Shown here: positions 23,261 through 32,924 of the stretch, piece after piece
Position numbering within the stretch: position 1 is the stretch's first letter
Layout: every line of letters starts with the position of its first letter
NCBI GenBank assembly: GCA_951804985.1
Contig: OX638130.1
Coordinates: 114,775,593 to 114,839,592, forward strand
Reading direction: 5' to 3'
Length of the DNA stretch: 64,000 bases
Source: Dryomyza anilis
Lineage: Eukaryota > Arthropoda > Insecta > Diptera > Dryomyzidae
Position numbers and translations under genes: made by a program
Notes under the pieces: model-generated
Database searches by the model: none
The model's input: the letters and a program-made list of their open reading frames with translations, nothing else
Told to the model about the DNA's origin: nothing

Positions 23261-23334
23261 TTTTATCATGTGTGCAACGGTGTTATACACAACACAGTGC
23301 AACAAAATATACCATCATTGGATTTGCTAACGGT

Positions 23335-23828
23335 TTCAGAGTAATATGGGGTCGCTGAACTCGGATCAAATGTTCGTTTTGTTCCATCACCTCTGAGTTC
23401 CTTACAATTTGCATTACGAAAATACAAAATTTATTGTTTTTATTATTCTGTTTAATTGGTATCTAAAGGTATCTAAAGGATCTAAAGGAATTTTGTTATT
23501 GGAGGACCCCATCGCATTTTTATGAAGAACATATTTGCCGAACTGAGTATGACATTTTTCTCAAACGTTCAGGCGTTATGTACAAATTTTAATTAGTAGG
23601 ATTAAAATTAGAAATACGATACGGTTATAGAAAAGCGTTGCGACGATGGTGTCAAAGTAAAAAATAAGCAATATTGCTGAAGACACCGAATCCATATCAT
23701 TTAAAATTAAAATTACTGTCTTTGAACACCCAAATTTTTCATATTTAACTGAAAATTGTGAGGTGCAAAGTTGATGAAGCAAAACGGACTTCAGATTCGA
23801 GATCAGCGACCCAATATTACTCTGAAAT
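23335..23828. mobile_element. Non-autonomous element with ~75-bp inverted repeats
   Basis: TTTCAGAGTAATATGGGGTC at the left end is mirrored by GACCCAATATTACTCTGAAA at the right. Similarity extends inward for about 75 bp (CGTTTTGTTCCATCA versus CGTTTTGCTTCATCA). The ~340-bp middle has no coding capacity. Class unknown; target duplication not evident. Confidence 0.65.
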
Positions 23829-24741
23829 CGGAAGATAGTAGAAAAAATTACTAAAAATGGTATTCTTTAGTATATAACTTTAGGAAATAGCAAAAAAAGA
23901 GTGAATTAATTATTAAGTTTTAATGTTTACAAATTTTATGCAAATGTATTATTTTGAAGATACATTTCCTTAAAATAATTAATGGTTTTACCTAGAAATA
24001 TGAAACGAGTAACGTTTCTTAAATAATTCATTCCTTGACATTTTTAAATCTTTTCCAGCAAGGACAGCAAATTTCCACAAGTTTCAATTTTTCTGCAAAA
24101 CTGGCAACTATGAGATTAGCATAAGTAGTTTGACGAGGATTTGTCGAGGATTTGTCCGGAAATGGAATTATTGTCATGGAAAAGAATAGTGCACAAAAAA
24201 ATGATTCGGAGTAGAACTATCCGATAATGAATTGTCTGGCGAAAATAGTTCGGATAAAAAATACATAAGGAAGAATTTTCCGTATTAACTGGTAAATAAT
24301 TCAGAGAAAATTTATTTGGGTATGAATTTTCCGGGGAAAAAAGTGCAGAGATAATTTGTCTTAGAAAAAAGTTTATTTATCCGAACATTGAGTTTACAAT
24401 TCGCTTGGTATTCAAATCATCAATATCCGAAGTACATGCATTCTTCAAACCAAGATTCATTGTATTGACGAAACATTCATAATATTAATGACTAACAATA
24501 TCAAAGTTATGAATGCGATCATAAATATGATGAACGCTTGGTAACTGTCGAAGTGTTCTTCAATATAATGAACTTTATGTGAAGAATACGTTTCATCAAA
24601 TTAATGAACAAATACATGTGTATGTATATCATATTAAAGAATACTGTCCATCAAACCAAATTTAAATCGAAATATTTTTTTTTTTTTTTTGTTAATTTTT
24701 TTGCATTACTTCTCAGTTTTCAAGTAGTTCTTGTATGTTTA
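23829..24741. other. AT-rich DNA, left part of a palindromic ATTCAT/ATGAAT region
   Basis: 24160-24390 holds diverged repeats of TCCGGAAATGGAATT-like phrases. 24400-24620 is rich in ATGAAC/TTCATCA words that also fill 26230-26520 and 48219-48749, suggesting that one older element was split by the Helitron at 24742. Confidence 0.4.
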
Positions 24742-25825
24742 TCTATATATATAAAATTATTGGTCCGTCTGTCAGTCTGCCGGTCTGTCTGTTTGTTCCA
24801 GCATCACGTCTAAACCGCTGAACCGATTTAACTGAAATTTTGCACCAGGATACTATGGAGTCCGGTTGGTGTCATAGGCTATATATGAGCGAGATTGGAC
24901 AATGGGGCATGGCACCTCCCATACAACCTAAACTTTTAAAACGACATATCTCGGCACATACACAAACTAAGAAGATGAAACAAAAAATTCAAATACAAAA
25001 AAAAAATACAAAAGCAAAAACACAAAAACAAAAGCAAAAATCAATCACAAAAACAAAAGTAAAAGCACAAAACTTAAGAAATAACTCAAAAACAACAGAA
25101 AAATAAAAAAGGATAGAAAACAAAATCAACCACACTAAAATTCACCACACTAAAACTCACCATACTAAAATTCACCACACTCAAATTCAAAACACTAAAA
25201 TTTAAAACACTAAAATTCACCTTACTCAAATTCACCACACTAAAACTCAACACAATAAAATTCACCACACTGAAATTCACCACACTAAAACTCACCACAG
25301 TAAAACTAACCATACTAAAACTCACCACATTGAAACTCACCACACCAAAATTCATCACACTAAAAATCACCACACTAAAATTCACCACACTAAAATTCAC
25401 CACATTAAAACTCACCACACTAAAATTCACCACAATAAAACTCACTACACTAAAATTCACCACACTCAAATTCACCACACTAAAACTCACCACAATAAAA
25501 CTCACCACATTAAAACTCACCACACTAAAAGTAACCACAATAAAACTTCTACTGGGAAAAACTCTACGGGGAAGAATTCTACGGGAAAGAATTCTACTGT
25601 GAAGAATTCTACGGAGAAGCACAGTCTGAGAAAGAATTGAATATGAGAAAAGTTGTTTTAGCGGAGAATTAGTTTGGTTTTGGTTACTACATTTATAAAA
25701 CCAATAAAAAAATACGTCCACGGGTCCCTGATATAAATAATAAAAATGTTATTTATATTAATAAAATTGCTCCATAACCTTGCATTCACAAAATCTTTGC
25801 ACGAGTCGTGTACGGGTCCAACTAG
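24742..25825 (+). mobile_element. Helitron-like element, copy C (complete, 1084 bp)
   Basis: Starts TCTATATATATAAAATTATT after an A and ends GTCCAACTAG before a T, the canonical Helitron boundaries. Near the 3' end CACGAGTCGTG is a perfect short palindrome. Internal order: GGTCCGTCTGTCAGTCTGCC, AAACCGCTGAACCGATTTAA, the minisatellite at 25128-25545, the TCTACGGGGAAGAATTCTAC block, and a 3' extension that copy B lacks. No Rep/helicase ORF. Confidence 0.82.
25128..25545 (+). repeat. 15-bp minisatellite inside Helitron copy C
   Basis: About 28 units of CACACTAAAATTCAC (variants AAACTCAC, AATAAAACT). Because the period is divisible by three it creates long open frames on both strands (for example 25086-25721 minus) that are not genes. 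Confidence 0.93.
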
Positions 25826-26745
25826 TTTCTTTTATAATGCTTGCTTGAAATGCGTAAAAATGTAAAATATTTTGTAAAATATTTATTTATAATTACAACT
25901 TTTTATTAATTTAATAAAAAAAAAAATTATATTATTTAAAAATATTTTTAAACATTTTTTTCCATTTTTTATTTGAAAACGTTAAAAAAAATATTTTTTT
26001 TTTTTCGAAAAAAAAATGTTATGTACATTTTTTTTATTTTCGAAAAAAGTACTTTTTTTCATTTTTTTTATTTGAAAATATTAAAAAAAAAAATTTCGGA
26101 AAAAAAAATTGTACAATTTATTTTTTTTTTATTTTATATTTCGGAATTTTATATATATTTTTACTTTTATTTTTGTTTTTTTTCTGAAAAAATGTTTATC
26201 GTATTATTTTTTTTGTTTAGAATACATTTTTTTTCCAACAACATTCATTATATTCATAAATATTATGAACAATTTACAAGAAAAAAATAAATTATTCTTC
26301 GATATTATGATTATATTCATCAATATGACGATTCAAATTCATTGTATTGAATATTTCGTTCTTCACTATGATGTTCGATGGTATGAATAAGTTCTCTTAT
26401 ATAATTAATGCATTCATCAATGTCATTTATAATGATGTCATATAAATATGATGAATCTGTTAGTTGGTAAAAAATTCATTATATTTATGAATAATTCAAT
26501 CAATTTGATGAATTTTTTTCTGCGTTTAATACGTATTATATACAAGAAGAGTTTTTTTTATCAAAAGCATTGCCATTTTGACTAATTTAGACAGTTTTAA
26601 AATTTGTACAAAATATATCTAAAAAAAATATCACAAATGTGACCTTTTAATATACCTACAATGTAGGTAGGTACGTGTTTTAAATGTAAAAAATTTCTGT
26701 TTTATTTTGTATTTCTTTTTGTTGCGTGGAGCCTATTACAGTCGG
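25826..26745. other. AT-rich palindromic DNA, right part of the split element
   Basis: 25860-26220 is A/T runs. 26225-26520 repeats ATTCAT/ATGAAT words and ends GATGAATTTTTTTCTGCGTT, resembling the end of the element at 48219-48749. Confidence 0.4.
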
Positions 26746-26800
26746 TTGGGTATTTGAAATGTGCATAGATACCATATGTGGCATTCTGTCAATCACTCAC

Positions 26801-26950
26801 CTCTTCACGCATCATCAGCGATGAGTCCTGTTCGTCTTTGAAGAGACACGTCGGTCGCAATTCTGTGAATTTGAACAGGAACATTGTGACAACGACAATC
26901 GCGAGCATCACCCAAAGGGTGGCCTTTTTATTGCGATATGGCATACGCAT
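26801..26950 (-). CDS. Tpst: Tyrosylprotein sulfotransferase, first coding exon
   Basis: Encodes residues 1-50 on the minus strand. MRMPYRNKKA is a short basic cytosolic tail, followed by TLWVMLAIVVVTMFLFKF, the single signal-anchor segment of a type II Golgi membrane protein, and the start of the lumenal stem (TELRPTCLFKDEQ, then DSSLMMREE). The stretch around PYRNKK and FTELRPTCLFK is closely shared with Drosophila Tpst. The exon ends in phase 0 at GAG/GTGAGT and joins exon 2 to read [13 protein letters not shown] chose the ATG at 26950 because its context ACAAAATG fits the fly consensus and no in-frame ATG lies upstream before a stop; the longer open frame to 26998 begins only with TTG. 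Confidence 0.93.
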
Positions 26951-27867
26951 TTTTGTCGATTTGGATCGATCGATGTCGTCCTTGATGTGTTCACCCAACC
27001 CAATCGAAACCGTAACTCCTACTGCTTGAGTTAAGGTATTTTCGATGATATGGCTGGATATGCCTCGTTGTTTTAAATATTTTCTCTATATGGAGGAGCA
27101 GGGCGAGATGGTGGTGGTGGTCTCTATTTTGATGAGAATGTTGTACAAATTGGAGGCAGGCAGTATTTGTTTGACAAAATGCGATTTGATGACGGCACAA
27201 ATTCCGCCGGCAGTTGATTTCACTGCTTGTGGAAAGCAGCTAAAGGACGAGGTGGAATTGGAGCAATACAAAATACGTTGTAATTTGTGGCGTAAAAAGG
27301 CTTTTGTTTTCGATGCCAAACTCGAGCAGGTGGCTACCACCGTTGTTGAGAATGATGATGATGATGACGACGATGAGGATATTGAAGTCCTTTTGTTCGA
27401 CAACTACTACAGCTTTTGTACTGATTGCCCTCGATTTTGGTTGTGCGATTCTTTAGTCTTTATTGATTTTTGTTATTTTGAGACTGGGTCTTTTTTTTGT
27501 TCTTGTCTGATTGTTGTCGAACTAAGCTGCTTTTATTTTTAACTTTTAGTATTTATTTTTGGTCAATTATTTGCGAACGTGTGCTGACAACTTTGTGTAC
27601 AACAATTTTGAGCACTATTGTTGAGGTTTGTGTATAGCTTTTGTAGAAATTTCATTGTTTTTCGACAATTTTTCGTTGCAATTATGAAATATGTTGAAGC
27701 ACAATTTTTAATATTTTTCCTTTTGATTTTGGACTTGATTTTCTTTTTGAAACTCTTTGACTAAATACTTAATTCATCTTTTAGTTTTTCAGTTTTTGCT
27801 GTCACTGCCATTTTTTGTTTGTCCGTCTGCTGCTTAAATGTTCTACGCTACTTGATCAGCGACTCAT
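26951..27867 (-). other. Tpst: Probable 5' UTR exon of Tpst
   Basis: Upstream of the start codon the minus strand runs without a clear promoter to TTTTTATTTACAG at 27868-27880, an excellent 3' splice site. This suggests a long 5' leader exon (27867 to the coding start) and at least one further upstream non-coding exon. The leader would contain several upstream ATGs and a GAT/ATC triplet run at 27352-27380. An alternative is that transcription starts inside this region and the acceptor is fortuitous. Confidence 0.4.
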
Positions 27868-28231
27868 CTGTAAATAAAAACAAGAGGTTAAATCTGAGAA
27901 GACACTTAAAAAGATGAAGAATTCAAGATTTCTGTGTGAAGGGTTTCTTTTTGTAAATAAGTAGTTTAAAAGGAAAAGAAAAATGCAAGCAATATAACCC
28001 ACATTTTGCGGGTTTTTCATCTCTTAATTAAAACAACAGCCACTTAAATTTCACCCACAAGCACTGCAAGTTTTGACATGCCAGGCAGAGTGTTGTCAGG
28101 TCAATAGGTAAAAGAAGAAGAGTGGAGATGAGTGAGAAAAAGGGAGAAAAGTATTTTGTTATTTTTAAGATTTACATTAAAGCGCTTTTTGTTTGAAAGC
28201 TTAATTAAAGCTCTCTTATGAATGCTCTTTA
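27868..28231. other. Non-coding DNA upstream of Tpst
   Basis: Contains unremarkable AT-rich DNA with a short purine-rich patch at 28105-28155. No gene seen. Confidence 0.4.
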
Positions 28232-28445
28232 CACAGAAAATAATATTTACCTAATTGAAGTAAAATGGCTCCATAGAAATTTATTCTTTCACGGAAACAC
28301 AAATTTCTTTTATTTGAAGAAAAAATCGTTGATTTAGGGATTTTTTTTTTATTATAAGAAAAATGGGCTTGATTTAAAGAAATATATTCTATGGTGTTAA
28401 ATCATTTCCATATTTACTTGAAATAGGTAAATTGTTTTTTGGGTG
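28232..28445. mobile_element. MITE with TA target duplication (CACAGAAAA/TTTTGGGTG ends)
   Basis: CACAGAAAATAATATTTACC at the left is mirrored by GGTAAATTGTTTTTTGGGTG at the right; homology continues inward (TCAAGTAAATATGG versus TGAAGTAAAATGG). Flanked by TA on both sides (28230-28231 and 28446-28447). About 214 bp, no coding capacity. It belongs to the same broad TA-inserting foldback class as 47128, 48219 and 49993. Confidence 0.75.
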
Positions 28446-29509
28446 TAAAACCCCCATATTTCAAAATCAAATAACTGAAACATTAAAGTAATAGATACTT
28501 TATTAATGACTTATTTATATTTTATACAAATTTTGTTCAACTCAAGCACAAAAACATTATAAATTAAAAATCTCTAAAGCCAGCTTCTTAAAGACGTTTT
28601 TTGTATTGTTTTTTTTCACCCTCTTTCGATTAACATAACAAACAGCATAAATGTTATTACAAGCACTTGCGACGTAATGTAAATTGAAATAAAAAAAATC
28701 ACTTTACCATTAAACATCATTCCATTCATACTTTGTTTTTTTTTTTTTAATTTCTTGCAAAATTCTGCGGAAAAATTAAAGATGTTAATGCAGAAAAAAT
28801 GTCAAACGACTGAATGCGCTGTCAGCTAAATATAGAATGTGTCGAAGAGTGAAGAGCGCGCGCGAGAAAGAGCGCGCGAAAAAGAGCTTTTGTTACAAAT
28901 TAGCATAAAAAAAATGTTTGCAAAGTGCGCTGCTGCTTGATGGGGAAACATGAAAAATGTGCCAAAGTGTAAAAGAGAAAACATCATTGAAGAAAAAGCA
29001 GCAGCAAACAAACGAACGAACGTATGAACGTTGGAACGTTCTTCTTAATTAATGGAAATGTGCGCTGCACATTAATTCAATATTCCACGTAATGCATTTG
29101 CTTACACAGCACAGTTGTGGGAATCAATTTCAAGTGTGCGCGCAAGACAACGATATTAAGTGGGTGGGAAAGGGAATGCAGTATACCATAGAGTAAGAAA
29201 TCGAGTTGTTATTTATTCATGTGTTACTAAATTGATGAAATGAAGAGCACCACGGTATTGGGTTTAAAGCAGTTACGACCGACGCGCTTTCAATCAAAAT
29301 GCCATTTATGCGCAGCAATTTTCAGTTAATTGCAAGAAAAATTTAAAATTATGACGTAAAAGTCAAATGCAGTACTTGCATTGTTTGTTGTAAGAGAATT
29401 AATTGAAAAGTCAATATTTATGCAGCAATAATTTTAATTATGTAAAATGCATTTTAAGAACAGGAAATATGCTGGGAAGAAGTTAAAAAAATTCATTATT
29501 TCTTTCATC
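28446..29509. other. Intergenic DNA with a GC-richer block
   Basis: 28800-29110 is less AT-rich, with GCGCGCGCGAGAAAGAGCGC at 28856-28875 and homeodomain-type TTAATTAAT words at 29045. No exon was recognised. It could be a regulatory segment upstream of Tpst. Confidence 0.35.
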
Positions 29510-30301
29510 TTTAACTATCATGCAATGTCTATTTTTTGACATTTGCGTTTTTTTTACATTTTTAAATGTAGTTTTTCCTCAAGTATACTGTGCCAAAATC
29601 GTGTGTGGTTTTGTTGGATATTTCTAGCCACAAAAGACAAAACCAAAAGGGCGAATTCGAAAAATTGAAAATCTTGTTATGCCAAAAAGGCGAATCTTGT
29701 AGTTTTTTTGCCATAACTTATTATTGGTATAAGAAACCAGTTGGGAAGGTTAGATCACATGGGAAATTTTAAAGTAGGTGTAATTATGATAGTTAGGATT
29801 ATCAAAATTATAGTCGGTCTAAGCCGACTATAAATACCATACACATATGTGTGGTTACCATTCAAAGTGATATATAGGTCACCAGGGTATACGAATCCTG
29901 AAAATAACTACAAACATTCAATCGCTGAAGAATTTCCATTCATTTGATACCCATATTTACAAATGGGTAGGTGTACCGAATTTCGATTTTTTTTTTAATG
30001 AACCACAGGTCTTTTCGACGGAAAACATTATTATCACGTACTTGAGCATGATGTCAATATATATTTGACCAACAAAGTTTACCTAAGCACGTATACATAC
30101 AAATTGATCTTTATATGTACATTTTATATGTGGTATTTGAACATAAGTGGTCGGATCATAGGTCACCATGGACCGATCTCGCCAATTTTTTCGCACATAC
30201 AGCGTAGGTATATTAGTAATCAAAGTTATAAGTTTCATTTATCTAGCTCTTCAATTTTAAAAGTAGTAGGGATTTCAACAGACGGACAGACAGACGGACA
30301 G

Positions 30302-30347
<46 letters not shown>

Positions 30348-31290
30348 GGACAGACGGACATCGCTAAATCGACTCACGAGGTCATGCTGATCAAGAATAT
30401 ATATACTTTTCCATACCGGAGATGCTTCCTTCTGGGTGTTACAAACGGCGTACCAAACTGAATATACCCTTTCACTCTTAGTGTAGGGTATAAAAATAGT
30501 GGTTTAAAAGCATTAATTGTTTGTGTTTAAAGCACCTATCGATGGGTATCATTATTTTAAAATATTTTTTTGAATTTTTATCATTTGAAGGAAAAATTTT
30601 CGCAAAATATTTTTAAATAATAATGCCAAATGATAGGTGCTTTGAAAGCAAACAATTTAAATTATTAAACTTGCACCAATAAAGAGTTATTGAAAAAAAA
30701 ACGAAAAATTTCGCGCTTATAGCATGACAAGATTTTCAATTTTTCGAATTTCTGCTATAGCTCTTTATTGGTGCCAAGATAAAATGGTGGTGTAAAGGTA
30801 TTAATTGTTTATTTTTAAAGCACCTTTCGATTGGCATCATTATTTGATAATATTTTGTCAAAAAATTTTCATGCAAATAACAATAGGTAAATTAATTGTA
30901 GACAAATAAATTTTAAATAATGATGCCAATTGATAGGTACTTTGAAAACAAACAATTAATACCTAAACATCACTATTATATCATATACCTACAAAAAGTT
31001 ATGGATAAAATAACAAAAATACTTGGATTATGGTCAGGATATAATTATACTAAATCCATATTTATAATTCAGTAAGTTGTCCAAATCCAAAGATATTTTT
31101 TATACGTTATGACAATTGATGAATAAACCAAATAAACAAAAAGTATGATAAAAAAATAATTTTTACTAATTTTTAAAGCACTTCAAACTTTGAAATTTGA
31201 AGTCCTTATATTTTTAAAATCGCACATTCGCCCCTTTGGCCCCAGTGACGATATCATAACCCAACCAGTTACAAAATAACCATAATCTGT
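29510..31290 (+). mobile_element. Long palindromic repeat family, copy 1, split by a mini-me element
   Basis: TTTTTGACATTTGCGTTTTT at 29532 through GCCATAACTTATTATTGGTA matches 45307-45500. The mini-me element 29734-30497 interrupts it. The match resumes with CATTAATTGTTTGTGTTTAAAGCACC (two 13-base halves with spacer) at about 30510, corresponding to 45527. Here the hairpin block AAAGCACCTATCG ... GATAGGTGCTTT occurs twice (30530-30660 and 30820-30960), whereas the 45-kb copy has it once. No coding capacity. Confidence 0.7.
29734..30497 (+). mobile_element. mini-me-like element, copy 1 (764 bp)
   Basis: Begins AAACCAGTTGGGAAGG and ends GTGTAGGGTATAAAAAT, as do the copies at 46734, 54278 and 62400. 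The inner order is: short palindrome GTCGGTCTAAGCCGAC, GGTGTACCGAATTTCG, the GACAGACGGACAGAC proto-microsatellite (30280-30360), the conserved core GGTCATGCTGATCAAGAATA, and ACTTTTCCATACCGGAGATG. This matches the two-microsatellite layout of mini-me/DINE-1-like non-autonomous elements of Diptera. The empty site is preserved in the paralogue at about 45495-45530. Confidence 0.85.
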
Positions 31291-31472
31291 AGGTGTTTTC
31301 CTCCATTTCGTCTATCGAAATTGTCGATTTTACATCATTTTAAAGTTAATAGTTATGTTGACATCTGATTCATTTTAACGCCACAGAAATCGACAATTTT
31401 ATCAAGTCTTGTTTTTACTTTTGTTCTTGCTCATTTTTTATAAGGATCTTTCTGTTCTATAGCAACGCAGTA

Positions 31473-31640
31473 TTAGCCTCGGTGGCTCGATTAGTTAGTA
31501 CATTGTACTATGAGCCGAAAGATCGTAGGTTCGAAACACCGCGACTTCATCATAAAAAATTGAAAAATGTTTTTCTATACGATGATACCTCTCGACAGAC
31601 AATGGGAAACCTTCGAGAGTAAAATACTGACTATGATCAT
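31473..31640 (+). mobile_element. tRNA-derived SINE, old diverged fragment (copy 3)
   Basis: TTAGCCTCGGTGGCTCGATT has a mutated A box, GTAGGTTCGAAACACC a B box, and TTTCTATACGATGATACCTC the family body. It ends near CGAGAGTAAAATACTGA. Divergence is clearly greater than between copies 1 and 4. Confidence 0.65.
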
Positions 31641-31672
31641 GCCTTCCCTTTCTTGTGCACTATAAGAATATA

Positions 31673-31826
31673 ATAAAGGGTTTTTCAACAGGGACGCTAC
31701 AAAAGTAGAGCGACAGGGACAGCAAACGACGCCATATTTCTTGCCGCTTATTTGACATTTCTCTTCAGTAAGGTTTGCCATTTCGTAATGGAAAGATATA
31801 CGAATTCGAATTTCGGTAGTAAATTA
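31673..31826 (+). repeat. Dispersed repeat, copy 1 (GGGACGCTACAAAAGTAG family)
   Basis: About 154 bp almost identical to 60769-60925: CAACAGGGACGCTACAAAAG, AGCAAACGACGCCATATTTC, CTTCAGTAAGGTTTGCCATT, GGAAAGATATACGAATTCG. Same orientation. Class unknown; no ORF. Confidence 0.85.
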
Positions 31827-31829
31827 CTT

Positions 31830-32924
31830 ATCGACTTAGAGTTACTATAACTTAATATTTCAACTGCCAAGAATTAAAATAATAATAATAAAAATAAATT
31901 TTTGATAAATTGCAAAAATAAGTACTGAAGTCAACACTTAAATATGATTTATATGCAGCAAAACCAACATTATTAATTAGACGAATAAAAATAAACAAAA
32001 AGAAATGTAAAATGTTTAACAGTTTGTCACGTTAAACGTACGCAATAACCGTTACGTTATTGCGCAACGCAACGTTAATTTCAATGAAGTCGTTGGCGTT
32101 GATGTTGATGATGATGGTGATGATGTTGCTCCTGCTGCTACTGTTGACGTCAAAGCGTTAAACTGCTGCTGCTGCTGTTGCTACTGCCCCTGCTTAGAGT
32201 GACCAGCTGTATGTGTTTTGTAATTCATGCGCGCGTTCAACACAATTAAGCAGCACGATTTAATGCACATTTGCTCAAGCGACAAACTTAATTAGAAGCC
32301 AGGCGGGCAGCATCAGCAACAACTGGATTTTTTTTTTCAGTTTAATTTAATTTGGCGTGAAAACAAAGTGCTTTCAAATGTTAACAAAATTGGCAGAATT
32401 AATTAGTTTTTTTATAACTAAAAAAATTGATTAAACATAATAAAAAAAATATGAACAAAACAATACAAATACAATCAATGAACATTTCAATAATTCAAAA
32501 TATACGATCTGTCCTAAAACATTATTTTCTTTATTATGTTTTATGAGAATATCATATATTTAAAAAAAAAACGTTGGATATTTTAAAGTATTGACATTTC
32601 TATAGTTCAACATATCCCTACTTTAAAATATTCCATGTAGCCTAATCTTCACATGGCATATTTTTAAATACCGACAATTTGACAGATGGTGTATTGAAAT
32701 TAGTAAGATTTACGATAAATATTTTTGCTGTTCTTAAAATAATCCGGAGATCACTAGTGTTTGCCAGTTCGGAAATAAATTAAAAATTTGTAATCTTGAG
32801 GCAATTTTTATTCAGAAATGAATTTACAATTTTAATTTTTTTCGAATTTTGAATTTTTTTCTTTAGCACACCGAAAGTCGGTTATTTTACTACACTGTTT
32901 ACAAATGTAATTCAGAAAAGATCA
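31830..32924. other. Intergenic DNA with CTG/GAT-rich candidate regulatory block
   Basis: 32085-32330 is distinctly less AT-rich, with GATGATGATGGTGATGATG, GCTGCTGCTGCTGTTGC and GCGCGCGTTCAACACAATTAA. It has no splice-bounded open frame. Flanks are AT-rich. Confidence 0.35.

Larger units (their letters stand above)
16317..26800 (-). other. Tpst: Tpst intron 1 (10.5 kb)
   Basis: Bounded by donor GAG/GTGAGT at 26801/26800 and acceptor TTTATAG at 16317. It contains three Helitron-like elements, a truncated SINE, a long-TIR element and AT-rich palindromic DNA listed separately. 16330-17200 is AT-rich sequence made of diverged ~250-bp units each holding a phrase like CAACCGANNATTTTTCTGAA (at about 16455, 16630 and 16981). 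Confidence 0.85.

Noticed and set aside
25086..25721. 211-codon minus-strand frame with SVVNF repeats
   Set aside because: It is the 15-bp Helitron minisatellite read in frame; the opposite strand is equally open.
26951..26998. N-terminally extended Tpst start at 26998
   Set aside because: The codon there is TTG, not ATG; homology and start context favour the ATG at 26950.
27045..27542. 165-codon plus-strand frame opposite the Tpst leader
   Set aside because: Antisense to the probable 5' UTR, low complexity (GAT run), Cys/Phe-rich tail, no domain.
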